Origin: Prevotella sp. UBA5379
GTDB lineage: Bacteria > Bacteroidota > Bacteroidia > Bacteroidales > Bacteroidaceae
Length of the DNA stretch: 15,289 nt
NCBI GenBank assembly: GCA_002409785.1
Contig: DHOX01000060.1
Location: 80,403 to 95,691, forward strand
Reading direction: 5' to 3'
Below, one piece after another: positions 14,192 to 15,289 of this stretch. The notes under the pieces are model-generated. The model was not told the DNA's origin. It did not search any database and saw nothing but the letters and a program-made list of their open reading frames with translations. A program made the position numbers and the translations under genes. Position 1 is the stretch's first letter; every line of letters begins with the position of its first letter.

Positions 14192-15289
14192 TCAACGGAA
14201 ACGGTTCCGATGACGGGAACGATGAGGGGTCATGATGCCAAAGCCACCCGGACTGAATCCTTTGCCACGGGCAACCCCACGGTATTCTGACCATCTGCTC
14301 CGTATCCGGTTCACATAATCAACCGTTTCATCCCCTCTCATATATCCGTGTTTGACCACAGGATCATTATAAAACTGAGGCATGGTCAGGTTCAGGACAA
14401 ACTCAGATACATTTCCCCAGCTATAAGGATTCCGCCCGAACTTGGAAGCCAGCGCCATGGCATCGCGGATATGCTGGTATCCCCCATTATAACTGGCCAG
14501 CACATAATAGCAGCGCTCGGCCGGATCAGGAATATCACTGAAACGTCCGCCCAATTCAGCCATATATTTTGCCGCAGCAGCCACATTAGCCTCAGGATCA
14601 TGCAACTGCCCCATATCCAGCCCCAGGTGAGAGGCCGTCGAAGGCATGATCTGCATGAGTCCTTCAGCCCCCGCCCAGGAATGGGCATTAGGGTCAAAGC
14701 AACTCTCCTGATAGCACTGTGCCGCCATCAGCCGCCAGTCGATCCTGGCCATAGGAGCAAACATCTGGAAGTAGCCGTCATAGCGGGATATGATCCCCGC
14801 AGTAGGGTTGAGCATTGGAGAATAGACATGACGGACGATGCTCCGCGTGCTCAACAGGAAATTTTCCTCCCTTTTCGTTTTCGCAATCATCTCCGGTTTG
14901 AACCAATGGTTAAGTGAATCCGCCAGTTCCTTGTTGTCCTTGTTCACGGCCCACTGTGTCTTTGCCGAATCCATGCTCACTCCGCAAAAGAGAAGGTCTT
15001 TCTTTATTTTCTCCGGCAAGTTCCGGCTCAGGGGAACAGCGATGACATCACCATTGCCCTCAGCCAACTGGCGGATCATGTCTGTCGTATCCTTGCACAC
15101 CTCGACCCGGAGGGAGACACCGAGATTCTGGGCGAACTGATCACACAGGAGATACTGGAGTCCCATACCTTTCCCCTGATAATCATAATAAGATTCAGGA
15201 CCGGAAAGAGTAAGCATAATCATCTCGCCATTGTTCATGATGTCATCCAGTGAAAACCTTCTGCCCGGTGACGTCTCGGCACTCGTCCC
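14192..15289 (-). CDS. mltF: MltF-like membrane-bound lytic transglycosylase, 5' end outside the window
   Basis: The frame is open to the right edge. The first Met (ATG at 15238) is preceded by 17 in-frame residues including GRRFSLDDI, which fit the family segment before the first strand, so the true start and signal sequence lie beyond the window. Counting from that Met, residues 1-140 resemble a periplasmic solute-binding domain (SBP_bac_3: SYYDYQGKGMGLQYLLCDQFA at 16-36, NGDVIAVPLS at 62-71). Residues 155-285 are a lytic transglycosylase (SLT) domain with AAQCYQESCFDP (172-183, catalytic Glu178), AEGLMQIMP (191-199) and LASYNGG (247-253). MltF cuts murein glycan strands with formation of 1,6-anhydromuramic acid, in the periplasm. 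The C-terminus is short, basic and His-rich. It converges with the PP2C-like gene; the 23-bp gap holds no clear terminator. Confidence 0.92.
   Translation of the reverse strand, partial: GTSAETSPGRRFSLDDIMNNGEMIMLTLSGPESYYDYQGKGMGLQYLLCDQFAQNLGVSLRVEVCKDTTDMIRQLAEGNGDVIAVPLSRNLPEKIKKDLLFCGVSMDSAKTQWAVNKDNKELADSLNHWFKPEMIAKTKREENFLLSTRSIVRHVYSPMLNPTAGIISRYDGYFQMFAPMARIDWRLMAAQCYQESCFDPNAHSWAGAEGLMQIMPSTASHLGLDMGQLHDPEANVAAAAKYMAELGGRFSDIPDPAERCYYVLASYNGGYQHIRDAMALASKFGRNPYSWGNVSEFVLNLTMPQFYNDPVVKHGYMRGDETVDYVNRIRSRWSEYRGVARGKGFSPGGFGIMTPHRSRHRNRFR

Noticed and set aside
14195..14215. Short palindrome CGGAA-ACGG-TTCCG near the convergent gene ends at 14168/14192
   Set aside because: The stem is only 5 bp, lies inside the coding end of the transglycosylase gene and has no T tract, so I do not call it a terminator.

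Overview
The window looks like a chromosomal segment from a member of the order Bacteroidales, possibly the Prevotella/Bacteroides part of it; the genus is not certain. Supporting signs are several Bacteroidetes-type -7 promoter boxes (TAnnTTTG), mostly absent Shine-Dalgarno sequences, signal peptides ending in AQ or SQ, and family variants typical of this group: OmpP1/FadL, GHL10, the long PPi-dependent phosphofructokinase, and a golvesin-type amidase-like protein. I see no tRNA, rRNA, IS element, phage gene or CRISPR array. The region reads as core chromosome rather than a mobile island.

Layout. Positions 1-251 (minus) hold the N-terminus of a secreted GHL10 glycoside hydrolase with its own promoter. 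A 555-bp gap (252-806) contains that promoter, a small imperfect repeat, a weak hairpin and a good intrinsic terminator for the next gene. Positions 807-3398 (minus) are a two-gene unit: a secreted protein extraordinarily rich in Trp, Tyr and Gly, followed by an OmpP1/FadL outer-membrane protein, with a 22-bp tandem duplication between them. A divergent promoter region (3399-3544) separates this unit from prmA (plus), which methylates ribosomal protein L11. prmA converges on a membrane-anchored GH25 muramidase (minus). Upstream of the muramidase on the same strand is the pyrophosphate-dependent phosphofructokinase of glycolysis. Its promoter lies between the arms of a 12-bp perfect inverted repeat.

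From 7366 to 14168 six plus-strand genes lie close together and probably form one or two transcription units: a 92-aa unknown protein, a PlsC-like acyltransferase, an 894-aa secreted amidase-like protein with golvesin, FnIII and C-terminal domains, a 110-aa unknown protein, a YgiQ-type radical SAM enzyme with a TTG start, and a divergent PP2C-type phosphatase whose start overlaps the ygiQ end by 77 nt. A convergent MltF-like lytic transglycosylase (minus) runs off the right edge.

The common thread is the cell envelope: two probable peptidoglycan hydrolases (GH25, MltF), an amidase-fold protein, a phospholipid-type acyltransferase and outer-membrane or secreted proteins, mixed with housekeeping genes (prmA, pfp, ygiQ). 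I found no convincing new defence or mobile system. The least-explained items are the aromatic-rich secreted protein paired with the FadL-type porin, the divergent PP2C-like protein, the inverted repeat around the pfp promoter, and the two small unknown proteins.
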